Origin: Anaerolineae bacterium
GTDB lineage: Bacteria > Chloroflexota > Anaerolineae > JAFGEY01
Direction: 5' to 3'
Length of the DNA stretch: 6,411 nt
Assembly: GCA_016929205.1 (NCBI GenBank)
Contig: JAFGJF010000247.1
Span: 1-6,411 of the forward strand
Positions 1-6,030 of this stretch are shown here, piece after piece. The notes beneath the pieces were generated by a model. It worked only from the letters and a program-made list of their open reading frames with translations, did no database searches and was not told the DNA's origin. How positions within the stretch are numbered: position 1 is the first letter of the stretch; every line of letters starts with the position of its first letter. The position numbers and the translations under genes were made by a program.

Positions 1-1316
1 ACCGCGCCATTGTCCCAGTCGGGGCTGCGCACCACGTAATTGCCGTTGCTCAGCGAGGTCGCACTGCCGCTGCCGACCTGATCGCCTGCCGCGCTGCCGA
101 CCAGGCTGTTGGCGATCGTGATTGGACCGGTAATGCCCGTTGCCCCATTTCCCCAGGTGGCCGCTCCGGCATCGGCTATCGGGCCATGGTCCCAATAGGC
201 GCTGTGCACGACGTAATTCCCGTTTTCTAACACTGTTATGCCGCTGCTGCCGGCGCGATCGCTGGCCGAGCTGCCAACCAGGCTGTTGGTCACGGTGACG
301 ATACCGCTGATCCCCACTGTTCCATTTCCCCAGGTGACGGCTCCCGCATCGGTTATCGGGCCATCGTTCCACTCGGTGCTGCGCGTGACATAGTGCCCGT
401 TTGGCAGCGCCCACGCGCCGGCGCCGACCCGGTCCAGGAACGCGCTGCCGACCAGGCTGTTGGTGACAGAGATGGGTCCGGTGATGCCTGTCGTCCCGTT
501 TCCCCATGTTGCCGCCCCGGCATCCACCACCGTGCCGTTGTTCCAGTAGGGGCTGCACACCACGTAATTGCCGTTTTTTAACGCCGTCACGCCGTTGGCG
601 CCAACCCGGTCATAGCTCGAACCGCCGACCAGGCTGTTGGTGACGGAGACGGGTCCGGTGATGCCTGCCGATCCATCCGCCCAGGTGGCCGCTCCGGCAT
701 CCTCCAATGCGTCATTGTTCCAATAGGGGCTGCGCACGACATAGTTGCCGTTGGCCAGCAGCGTCACCCCGTCGTAACCGACCTGGTCATCGTCAGACCT
801 GCCGACCAGGCTGTTTGTTTCCGTCACTGGGCCGGCGATGCCCGTCGTCCCATCCGCCCAGGTGACCGCCCCGGCATCTGCCGCCAGGCCGTTGTCCCAG
901 CCAGGGCTGAGCACGACATAGCTGCCGTTGCCCAGGGCGACGACGCCGCTGCTGCCGGACAGGCCATAGCCGACCCGGTCGTTGGCCGAACTGCCGACCA
1001 GGCTGTTGGCGATGCCGACCGTGCCGGTGATACCCGTCGTCCCATCCGCCCAGGTGACCGCCCCGGCGTCTGTCGCCAGGCCGTTGTTCCAGTCAGGGCT
1101 GAGGATCACATAGTTGCCGTTGGTCAACGTGATCACGCCGCCGCTGCCGACCTGGTCGCCGGTCAGGCTGCCGGTGAGCATGCTGATCAGCTCGCCGCTC
1201 GCGCCGTCATAGAGATAGACCGCCCCCGCGTCGGTGGCGTCCCAGTTGTCGTACCCGGGGTCGGTGACGACGATGTTGCTGTTGGGCAGGGCGGTCACCG
1301 TTTTCCCAAATGCCTC
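1..1316 (-). repeat. In-frame coding tandem repeats, ~177 bp unit, at least seven copies
   Basis: The SLVG motif (SLTG in the first copy) recurs at protein residues 91, 146, 210, 269, 328, 386 and 445, giving spacings of 55, 64, 59, 59, 58 and 59 residues. On the plus strand this appears as the anchor ccaggctgtt at 101, 278, 452, 629, 806 and 998. An eighth unit has begun by the left edge. The 64-residue unit carries a short insertion (GYGLSGS) after DRV. Two adjacent units are very similar at the DNA level: 841-930 and 1033-1122 match at about 82 of 90 positions by eye. All spacings are multiples of three, so this is a protein repeat and not a non-coding satellite. Confidence 0.9.
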
Positions 1317-1439
1317 GCTTTCCGGCGGGCCGACGAGGTCGATCTGGGCGATGGCGAGGGCGATCCTGACCGACAAGATCGCGGCTGACAGCCCCAGGGT
1401 GATGGACAGAATAGATGCGAATGCGCGTTTGTTCTTCAT
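1..1439 (-). CDS. Secreted protein of ~59-residue tandem repeats (DUF5650 / FG-GAP-like), C-terminus beyond window
   Basis: An open frame runs from ATG at 1439 to the left edge without a stop (479 codons visible). The N-terminus MKNKRAFASI is followed by a hydrophobic stretch (about residues 8-31) ending in ALAIAQ, a good Sec signal peptide with cleavage near residue 29-31. From about residue 42 the protein consists of repeats; the recurring core is ALPNGNYVVxSPxWDNG, then DAGAVTWxDGTTGITG, then NSLVGSxxxDxVG. The core resembles the repeat Pfam calls DUF5650. The first unit (EAFGKTVTALPNSNIVV, then DAGAVYLYDG) looks like an FG-GAP/integrin-type beta-propeller blade. An exported, cell-surface or extracellular structural or adhesive role is inference; no catalytic motif is visible. 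The SD AAAGGA (1449-1454) is 9 nt before the ATG. The gene starts 25 nt after the dinB-like stop, so it is probably co-transcribed. Any anchor would lie in the missing C-terminus. Confidence 0.85.
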   Translation of the reverse strand, partial: MKNKRAFASILSITLGLSAAILSVRIALAIAQIDLVGPPESEAFGKTVTALPNSNIVVTDPGYDNWDATDAGAVYLYDGASGELISMLTGSLTGDQVGSGGVITLTNGNYVILSPDWNNGLATDAGAVTWADGTTGITGTVGIANSLVGSSANDRVGYGLSGSSGVVALGNGSYVVLSPGWDNGLAADAGAVTWADGTTGIAGPVTETNSLVGRSDDDQVGYDGVTLLANGNYVVRSPYWNNDALEDAGAATWADGSAGITGPVSVTNSLVGGSSYDRVGANGVTALKNGNYVVCSPYWNNGTVVDAGAATWGNGTTGITGPISVTNSLVGSAFLDRVGAGAWALPNGHYVTRSTEWNDGPITDAGAVTWGNGTVGISGIVTVTNSLVGSSASDRAGSSGITVLENGNYVVHSAYWDHGPIADAGAATWGNGATGITGPITIANSLVGSAAGDQVGSGSATSLSNGNYVVRSPDWDNGA

Positions 1440-1464
1440 CTGTGTTCATCCTTTCTTTTGGGGG

Positions 1465-1971
1465 TCATTGAGGTGGTTCCGGCCGCTCGGGCCAGTCCTC
1501 GTCCGGGCTGACCGGCGGGGGTTGATCCTCTCCCAGGTTATCGGTGTGGATGTCGGCGACGATAAAATTCTCGGGCGGGACCGGCGATCCGGCGAGGCGG
1601 CGCAGCATGGCCAACTGGCCGGCGTGGGTCATGGCGTCGGAAAAGGGGCCCTGGAGCATCTGTTCCGGCGTCGTGCCGGTGAACGGCGTGCCCCGTTCGA
1701 GGTGGCGTCCCAGTGCCGCCAGCTTACCGTGAAAGCGGTGGATCTCGGCAGGCAGATCCTCCAGCCTGGGTTCGTGGTATTCACCGCCCTCAAAAAAGGT
1801 CAGCGCGTAGCCGAGCACGCTGTCCATGTGGGCCAGCAGGGCGCGCGGGGTGCGAACCTGGTCTGCCGCCCGGAAATTGCCAAAGCCAGGCGGCACCCCG
1901 CGCAGCGCTTTCTGCGTCCGGTAAGCCAGGGCAGCCAGGAAATGATGGAGCATGGCGCGTTTGTCGTCCAT
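1465..1971 (-). CDS. DinB-like (DinB/DUF664 superfamily) putative metal-binding protein
   Basis: This 168-residue protein has the length and layout of a DinB-type four-helix bundle, a superfamily that includes metal-dependent thiol S-transferases and many proteins of unknown activity. Helix 1 is near residues 3-23. The first likely metal ligand is H48 in LLAHMDSVLGY. The C-terminal ligand helix carries DAMTHAGQLAMLRRLAG, where H116 sits before the typical GQL segment. The classical HxxxH pair reads D112xxxH116 here, so the ligand set is H/D/H or incomplete. The tail from about residue 147 is proline- and acid-rich and probably disordered. Substrate is unknown. SD AAAGGA (1980-1985) lies 8 nt before the ATG. 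The start is 17 nt after the upstream hydrolase stop, consistent with an operon. The family is fairly secure from the 48/116 pattern and length; the function is not. Confidence 0.8.
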   Translation of the reverse strand: MDDKRAMLHHFLAALAYRTQKALRGVPPGFGNFRAADQVRTPRALLAHMDSVLGYALTFFEGGEYHEPRLEDLPAEIHRFHGKLAALGRHLERGTPFTGTTPEQMLQGPFSDAMTHAGQLAMLRRLAGSPVPPENFIVADIHTDNLGEDQPPPVSPDEDWPERPEPPQ

Positions 1972-1988
1972 TTTTTATGTCCTTTTCT

Positions 1989-2732
1989 CTATCTCAGGCT
2001 TTCCAACAGTTCGCACGTCGCCGCGACGATCTGGGCTTGTTGCGCCTCACGGTTGATCGTTGCTGCGTTGTCGCCGGACTGGCTGCCGTACCAGCCAAAC
2101 TGGGCGTGATTACCGCCCTCGATCGCCACCCACGTGGTCGTGTCCGGCAGCAGCGTTCGCGAGGCCTCAATCTTGTCTATTGTCGCCAGTCCATCGCGCG
2201 TGCCGTAAACACTCACTACCGGCAGGTCACGCGCCGAGAGGTCGTTGCTGTCGGCCGGATAGGATGCCCACAGCACCAGGCCGGCAATCTGTTCGGGGTA
2301 TGCGTGGGCATAACGCGCGGCCATCGCTCCGCCCAACGAGTGTCCGCCGATCGCCCAGTGTCTTACCTGATCATAGTGTGCGATCACGGCTCCGGCCTTT
2401 TCAGCGCCAAACACAGCCAGGTGCAGGGGCATGGGCACGATCACGACCAGGTAGTCCTGCTGCGCGATGTCGCGCGCCAGCGGCGCGTAGGCACGCGGGT
2501 CCACCCGTCCGCCGGGATACAAGATCAGCCCGGCGACTGGTACTGTCTCTTCAGGTCGGAAGACAAGCCAGACCCCATCGTCTACCTGAACCTGTGTGTC
2601 GCTCTCCAATGCGGCGATGGTTTGTTCCATCGGCGCCGGTACCAGGGAAGCCCAGGCCACAAAGCCGACCACGGCAAGCGCGATTGCGATCCCCGGCACA
2701 AGCCACCAACGTCGTTTCAGGAAACCAGACAT
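1989..2732 (-). CDS. Membrane-anchored alpha/beta hydrolase (Abhydrolase_5-like)
   Basis: This 247-residue protein has a short basic N-terminus (KRRWW, residues 6-10) and one hydrophobic segment at about 11-31, best read as a signal anchor with the hydrolase domain outside the membrane. The alpha/beta-hydrolase core follows. LILYPGGRVDP (69-79) is the oxyanion-side loop, GGHSLGG places the nucleophile at S132, VYGTRDGLA places the acid at D180, and EGGNHAQFG places the histidine at H209. Spacing and motifs resemble the single-domain Abhydrolase_5 group. The triad looks complete, so it is probably an active esterase or related serine hydrolase; the substrate cannot be read from sequence. The ATG directly abuts the stop of the preceding gene (TAGATG). 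Its SD (AAAGG, 2745-2749) is rather far at 12 nt, which fits reinitiation by ribosomes finishing the upstream gene. Confidence 0.88.
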   Translation of the reverse strand: MSGFLKRRWWLVPGIAIALAVVGFVAWASLVPAPMEQTIAALESDTQVQVDDGVWLVFRPEETVPVAGLILYPGGRVDPRAYAPLARDIAQQDYLVVIVPMPLHLAVFGAEKAGAVIAHYDQVRHWAIGGHSLGGAMAARYAHAYPEQIAGLVLWASYPADSNDLSARDLPVVSVYGTRDGLATIDKIEASRTLLPDTTTWVAIEGGNHAQFGWYGSQSGDNAATINREAQQAQIVAATCELLESLR

Positions 2733-3821
2733 CTAGCTCAACAACCTTTCTACGAACGGCCGCAGCGATTCAAGACCAAAGGCCACTGCATTTTCCCAGC
2801 AGTGCACTTCGGTTGTGGCCATGCCGGGCACCGGGGCCGGGCCCAATCCGTAAAACAGGAACGTGCCCGTCTCTTGGGCCAGGACCATGTGCCGCTCAGT
2901 CAGCGCCTGGTGGTCGCCCCGGATGTACAACTGGAACATGTTGCTGTGCGGCGGGTTGGGCCGGATCGCGATGCGCTCGAACTCGGACAGGACGGCGGCG
3001 ATCTGGCGCGTTTTTTCGACCCAACGATCGATCTGCGGCAGAACCCGTTCCAGGCCCAACCGGGCCGAGAGGACAAACGGTCCCATTGTCTTGAGCCGCC
3101 CGCCGTGCCGGATCTGCCACACGCGCGCCTCCTCGATGAACGATCTTGAGCCGAGCAGCATAGCCCCGCACAGGCCGCCGAGATCCTTGTAGAACGAGAC
3201 GTACACACTGTCGAACAGGTCGGCGATCTCGCGGTAGGTTTTGCCGTAAAATGGCCGGCACGACCAGAGGCGGGCGCCGTCCAGGTGGAGCGGCACGTCA
3301 CGTTCTTGAGCCCAGGCGCGGATCGCCAGCAGTTCATCCCAGGGTGGCAGTTGCCCGCCCAGCGGGCGGTAGGGCAGTTCGAGCAGGATCGCGCCGGGCA
3401 TGGTGCCCAGGGCCTCAAAATCGTGCACGGTCAGCATGCGCTCGCCCAGGAACTCGGGCGCGCCGAATTGCAGGCGCTGGATGTGATGCAGAAAACGATA
3501 GCCCTGGTGTTCGGCAAATTCGGGGTGTGCCGTGGGGTGCATAGCTGCCGTATAATTGTCTCTTCTTGAACACCAGATACGCAGGGCGATCTGTTGGGCC
3601 ATGGTGCCGGTGGGCAAAAACACGGCGGCCTCTTTGCCGAGCAGTTCCGACACCTCGGCCTCCAAGTCGGCGATCGCCGCGCCCGATCCATAGTTGTCCG
3701 GGTAGTCGTTGTCCGTTACGGCATCAGCAAGCGCCTGCAAGATCGCCCTCATCGATTCTTCCGGGCCGTGTCCCGGAAGCACGTTGTTGCATCGAGCCAG
3801 GATATCTTGGATATTGCTCAT
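2733..3821 (-). CDS. PLP-dependent threonine aldolase / beta-eliminating lyase family protein (divergent)
   Basis: The frame gives about 362 residues, the usual length for threonine aldolases (fold-type I PLP enzymes, beta-eliminating lyase family). Counting from the ATG-encoded Met, PTGTMAQQ (70-77) is the PLP-phosphate/substrate loop. HLDGARLW (179-186) carries the aspartate that contacts the pyridine nitrogen. SFYKDLGG places the Schiff-base lysine at K212. GLCGAML follows, as is usual. Between the GTM loop and the DGAR motif, the histidine-rich AMHPTAHPEFAEHQGY replaces the familiar EHAHI...E segment, so this is a divergent subgroup and threonine cleavage is not assured. A cytosolic aldolase or lyase on a beta-hydroxy amino acid is the best guess. 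The chosen ATG at 3821 lies 7 nt from the SD; a GTG at 3824 is the alternative. The start overlaps the preceding small ORF (TGATG), and the stop touches the next gene. Confidence 0.88.
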   Translation of the reverse strand: MSNIQDILARCNNVLPGHGPEESMRAILQALADAVTDNDYPDNYGSGAAIADLEAEVSELLGKEAAVFLPTGTMAQQIALRIWCSRRDNYTAAMHPTAHPEFAEHQGYRFLHHIQRLQFGAPEFLGERMLTVHDFEALGTMPGAILLELPYRPLGGQLPPWDELLAIRAWAQERDVPLHLDGARLWSCRPFYGKTYREIADLFDSVYVSFYKDLGGLCGAMLLGSRSFIEEARVWQIRHGGRLKTMGPFVLSARLGLERVLPQIDRWVEKTRQIAAVLSEFERIAIRPNPPHSNMFQLYIRGDHQALTERHMVLAQETGTFLFYGLGPAPVPGMATTEVHCWENAVAFGLESLRPFVERLLS

Positions 3822-3934
3822 CACTGTTTCCTTTCTGCGTTTGCTGCCGCGACGATTTGTTCGAGGTAAACGATCGCTACTCCCAATTCGCGATAGTCGA
3901 GCAAGGCAGGCGTATCATTTGGTTTGTCGGTCAT
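3821..3934 (-). CDS. Small 37-residue protein of unknown function, coupled on both sides
   Basis: I do not recognise this protein. It starts MTDKPNDTPALLDY and continues RELGVAIVYLEQIVAAA to a polar end NAERKQ. Residues about 10-32 could form one amphipathic or moderately hydrophobic helix; there are no cysteines or metal motifs. Three features favour translation. The ATG overlaps the hydrolase stop in an ATGA tetranucleotide (3934-3931). An AGGA (3943-3946) sits 8 nt upstream. Its TGA shares a base with the next gene's ATG (TGATG, 3823-3819). The same frame is open upstream to 4042, but that part overlaps the hydrolase C-terminus and has no SD-supported start, so the short version is preferred. 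It could be a real small protein, perhaps a partner of a flanking enzyme, or a leader that only carries ribosomes to the lyase gene. Confidence 0.6.
   Translation of the reverse strand: MTDKPNDTPALLDYRELGVAIVYLEQIVAAANAERKQ
3829..3834 (-). promoter_or_regulatory. Ribosome binding site of the threonine-aldolase-family gene
   Basis: AAAGGA on the minus strand, 7 nt before ATG 3821 but only 4 nt before GTG 3824, which favours ATG. It lies inside the last codons of the 37-residue ORF, so ribosomes translating that ORF would pass through it. Confidence 0.7.
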
Positions 3935-4803
3935 ATCGATGGTCCTGTTTTGTGATCCCTGCGCGAGTCGTGCGATTGGCCCAATTCCAGTTCTTGCCTG
4001 ACGACGCGATAGAATGTCGCGCGTGCCTGTCGTTCGATCCACGGTGTATGCCCGCAGTGTTCGAGCAGGACAAACCGGAACTGCGGGACGATGGCTTCTA
4101 AGGGTGCTTTGACCCCCTGTGCCGGGTGGGGGTCATAGTCGCCGTGGATGGCCACCACCGGGCAGGCAATGTGCTGCGCCAGGGCAAGTAGGGCCCCGCT
4201 GCGCCGCATTTCGGCAGCATCGTTCCACACCCCTTGAAACACGTCGCCTCCGCCGCCAACCCCGTCCGGCGCGGCAGGGTCCGCCGGGATCGGATCATAG
4301 GTGTCGGTTTTGGAGGCGAGCGCGCCCAGCCGGGCCAGCAGCGCGTCCTTGTCCACTTGTGTCTTGGGATCGCCCAGGGTTTGAACGGTCAACTCGAACT
4401 CGGCCCTCTCCCGTTCGTCGAGGCGGCGCATCCTGGTTTCGTGTAGCTGAGCGGCGTACCTGGCCTCGAACGGGCCGCTGCTGACGAGGACCAGCTTGCT
4501 GACAAGCGCCGGATAGCGGGCGGTGACGATGAAGCTGAGCCAGGCCCCCCAGGAATAGCCGATCAACCTGACCGGCGGATCGCCGTGGGTTTCCAGGGTC
4601 GACCGCAGTTCCTCAACCTGGCCTTCCAGCGTCGTCGCCGTCTGGATCGGCTCCAGGATGCCGTGTGCGGGTACCAGCCCGGGTGTGATTTCGCGCGCCA
4701 GTTCGCGCGCCACCGGGGCCATTTCACCGCCCGCGCCCGGGCCGCCGTGGATCAGAGCGACGTCAAAGGGAGCCTGGCCGTAGGTTCTGAGTATGTGGGT
4801 CAT
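3931..4803 (-). CDS. Alpha/beta hydrolase, prolyl-iminopeptidase-like
   Basis: This 290-residue soluble protein has no signal peptide. Alpha/beta-hydrolase motifs appear in order: HGGPGAGG (19-26), the oxyanion-hole motif typical of the prolyl iminopeptidase/epoxide hydrolase side of the fold; GYSWGAW with nucleophile S84; a helical cap region at about 115-205 containing a glycine run (GVGGGGDV); HGDYDPHP with acid D224; and HCGHTPW with H252. The triad is complete, so a serine hydrolase (aminopeptidase or esterase) is likely; HGGPG alone does not prove peptidase activity. ATG 4803 is the only ATG, GTG or TTG start before an in-frame stop at 4858-4860. It lacks the strong AAAGGA seen elsewhere (only a weak GAG about 10 nt upstream). 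It lies inside the deaminase remnant frame, so it may depend on translation of that remnant. The last codons overlap the 37-residue ORF by 4 nt. Confidence 0.88.
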   Translation of the reverse strand: MTHILRTYGQAPFDVALIHGGPGAGGEMAPVARELAREITPGLVPAHGILEPIQTATTLEGQVEELRSTLETHGDPPVRLIGYSWGAWLSFIVTARYPALVSKLVLVSSGPFEARYAAQLHETRMRRLDERERAEFELTVQTLGDPKTQVDKDALLARLGALASKTDTYDPIPADPAAPDGVGGGGDVFQGVWNDAAEMRRSGALLALAQHIACPVVAIHGDYDPHPAQGVKAPLEAIVPQFRFVLLEHCGHTPWIERQARATFYRVVRQELELGQSHDSRRDHKTGPSI

Positions 4804-4963
4804 GTGTTCTACTCGATACGTCGATGCAAATGCCGGTATATATGTTGCCGGAAGCGCTCAACAACGCCGCGGCGACATAGCCCGCTGAGGCGTTATCCGT
4901 AGCCAGCGGGAATTCGCCAACGATTTCTCGTGCTTGGTCGATCAAGACCTGGGGATCGATCAT
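4763..4963 (-). pseudogene. Truncated cytidine/blasticidin-deaminase-like gene (N-terminal remnant)
   Basis: The ORF has 66 codons. Residues 1-51 (MIDPQVLIDQAREIV, then SAGYVAAALLSASGNIYTGI, then CIDVSS) look like the N-terminal half of a cytidine-deaminase-fold protein: a first helix followed by the first beta hairpin with the (G)xIYTG signature. In intact relatives this is followed within a few residues by the zinc motif (C/H)AE and later PCxxC. Here the match stops at about plus-strand position 4811, and the frame continues as RTHDPHTQNLRPGSL, which is the next hydrolase gene read out of frame. No CAE or PCxxC motif is present, so it cannot be catalytic. The simplest reading is a deletion that fused the gene's 5' end to the hydrolase start. 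Its ATG and SD (AAGGGG, 5 nt spacing) are intact, so it may still be translated. The family call rests on motif memory. Confidence 0.65.
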
Positions 4964-5015
4964 GGTGTCCCCTTGCTATTTTAGCAGCACCTGGGATGGT
5001 CCGGTTGATCTCTTT

Positions 5016-5036
5016 CCTTGCCCAATTGTCGCAAGG
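5016..5036. other. Short inverted repeat in the spacer after the DsrE gene
   Basis: The 83-nt spacer between the DsrE stop and the deaminase remnant contains ccttgc (5016-5021) and its exact complement gcaagg (5031-5036) around a 9-nt loop. On the minus strand the stem is followed by AAAGAG and not by a T-run, so it is a poor intrinsic terminator. It may be chance or a weak mRNA hairpin between the two coding segments. Confidence 0.2.
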
Positions 5037-5046
5037 TTGTTCCTGG

Positions 5047-5391
5047 CTAGATCGCCAGCAGCGCTTCTTCGTTCTTGAGCACGTTAGTCAAGGCGATGCC
5101 CAAATACTGCACGTCGACTCCCAGCGCTTCCAACGCTTCGCTGACCCCCAGTTGGTCGGCGCAGGCCTTGCAGGCGGTGATGTATACGCCGACCTCTTGC
5201 GCCTCTTTGATCCGCTGCTGGATCTGGGCGTTTTCGCTCGCCAGTTGGGCCGTCGCGCCCCAGATCACCAGGGTCACCTTTTCCCACCAACCGTGCTTGA
5301 GCGAGTTGATGGTGTACATAAAGACCATCTTGTCTGCCGTCACCGGGTTGTCGTTTGTCCACAAAACGTAAAGGTGTGTCTTTTCGCTCAT
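5047..5391 (-). CDS. DsrE-family protein
   Basis: With the start at 5391 the protein has 114 residues, normal for DsrE/DsrF-like single-domain proteins, a fold linked to sulfur-relay chemistry (DsrEFH, TusBCD) but also present in many stand-alone proteins of unknown role. HLYVLWTNDNP (6-16) is the first strand and loop. KMVFMYTINSLKHGWWEKVTL and VIWGAT make the second strand region. GVYITACKACADQLGV carries C74 and C77; C74 is near the position of the active cysteine in the family. VQYLGIALTNVLK is the usual C-terminal strand and helix. No DsrF, DsrH, TusA or sulfite reductase gene is nearby, so a role in sulfur transfer is only possible, not shown. The frame is open upstream to 5436, but that region overlaps the acetyltransferase end and lacks an SD. 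Confidence 0.82.
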   Translation of the reverse strand: MSEKTHLYVLWTNDNPVTADKMVFMYTINSLKHGWWEKVTLVIWGATAQLASENAQIQQRIKEAQEVGVYITACKACADQLGVSEALEALGVDVQYLGIALTNVLKNEEALLAI

Positions 5392-5395
5392 TGGT

Positions 5396-5404
5396 TCCTT
5401 TCCT
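5396..5404 (-). promoter_or_regulatory. Ribosome binding site deciding the DsrE start
   Basis: AGGAAAGGA on the minus strand, ending 4 nt before ATG 5391. It supports the 114-residue form over a 129-residue form starting at 5436, whose extra residues look unlike the family. It falls in the 16-nt gap after the acetyltransferase stop. Confidence 0.75.
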
Positions 5405-5407
5405 ATG

Positions 5408-6025
5408 CTAGAGTAGCTTTTGCCCGATCGCATCAAAAGCCTCGATCTGTGCCTTTGCCGACGTGCTGGCCGGGTATTCGTCGCGCAGCAGCGTCCAGAT
5501 CATCGTATCGCGCGGCGCGCCGTCCGTGCTGCGGGTGCGATGCCGCAAAGTGGCCTCACAGACATAGTCCAGTTTTCTGGGGATGGCCGCGCTGCGCACG
5601 TTAGCCGGATCGCAGTGGATCTCGACCCGATCGACCTCATTCACTTCCATCGCGACCCGGGTCAGCGCCGCTGCTGTCTCTGTGGCCAGACCGCGGCCGA
5701 TGTGGGCAGCGTGGATCCAATAGCCGATCTCCAGCGCGCCCTCTCCCGCCCGGGTGTGCAGGCCGGTGCCGCCGATGACCTCGCTCTCGTCCGCGTTCAG
5801 GATGCCATAGACGTAATCACGGTCGAGGTCAAAGTTGGCGCGAAACTGGCGCAGGCGCGCGATTTTGCCCTCGATCGCTTCCGGTTCGCCCTTTGTCCAA
5901 GGCATCCACGGGCGCAGGTGATCGAGGCTGGCGTCGATTGCTGCTTTGAGCAGCGGTGCGTCCTGCGGCTGCCAGCAGCGTATGACCAGACGTTCGGTGT
6001 GAATCCGGTAGGCGGGACCTTGCAT
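5408..6025 (-). CDS. GNAT N-acetyltransferase, RimJ/RimL type
   Basis: This 205-residue protein is of the Acetyltransf_3 (RimJ/RimL-like) group, which moves the acetyl group of acetyl-CoA to an amine on a protein N-terminus or small molecule. The N-terminal strand IHTERLVIRCWQPQDAP (8-24) is characteristic. VYGILNADESEVIGGTGLH covers beta strands 2-3. LEIGYWIHAAHIGRGLATE (98-116) contains the acetyl-CoA pyrophosphate-binding loop IGRGLA. VEIHCDPANVRSAAIPRKL (134-152) is the strand and helix of the fold, ending in the usual RKLxY region, although the common KLGF reads KLDY. RDTMIWTLLRDEY (172-184) closes the domain. The substrate cannot be read. Start 6025 is chosen because of its SD; the frame also opens at 6055, but those ten residues fall in repetitive intergenic DNA. 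It is probably the first gene of the downstream cluster, being 132 nt from the preceding gene. Confidence 0.88.
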   Translation of the reverse strand: MQGPAYRIHTERLVIRCWQPQDAPLLKAAIDASLDHLRPWMPWTKGEPEAIEGKIARLRQFRANFDLDRDYVYGILNADESEVIGGTGLHTRAGEGALEIGYWIHAAHIGRGLATETAAALTRVAMEVNEVDRVEIHCDPANVRSAAIPRKLDYVCEATLRHRTRSTDGAPRDTMIWTLLRDEYPASTSAKAQIEAFDAIGQKLL

Positions 6026-6030
6026 AGTTG

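Noticed and set aside
1..1180. Regular ~177-bp spacing suggestive of a satellite or CRISPR-like array.
   Set aside because: Spacings are multiples of three, the frame is open throughout and the repeat is protein-level; units are far too long for CRISPR.
1207..1449. Minus-strand frame starting MNTDEEQ at 1449.
   Set aside because: It is the signal-peptide gene read out of frame, and its start lies inside that gene's SD; the frame from 1439 has a signal peptide and repeats.
1713..3149. Long plus-strand open frame (478 codons) and several others of 290-344 codons opposite the minus-strand genes.
   Set aside because: They lie antisense to genes with complete motifs and good SD sites, contain low-complexity Arg/Pro/Ala-rich translation and match no family I know; long antisense frames are expected at this GC content.
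3821..4042. A 73-codon version of the small ORF starting at 4042.
   Set aside because: The extra 36 codons lie within the hydrolase C-terminal coding region and lack an SD; the ATGA-overlapping start at 3934 fits better.
4964..5000. TGCTAAAAT on the minus strand as an extended -10 for the deaminase remnant.
   Set aside because: No acceptable -35 is found at 16-18 bp, and the start site would fall in the SD itself.
5016..5036. Intrinsic terminator after the DsrE gene.
   Set aside because: The stem is only 6 bp with a 9-nt loop and has no T-run on the minus strand.
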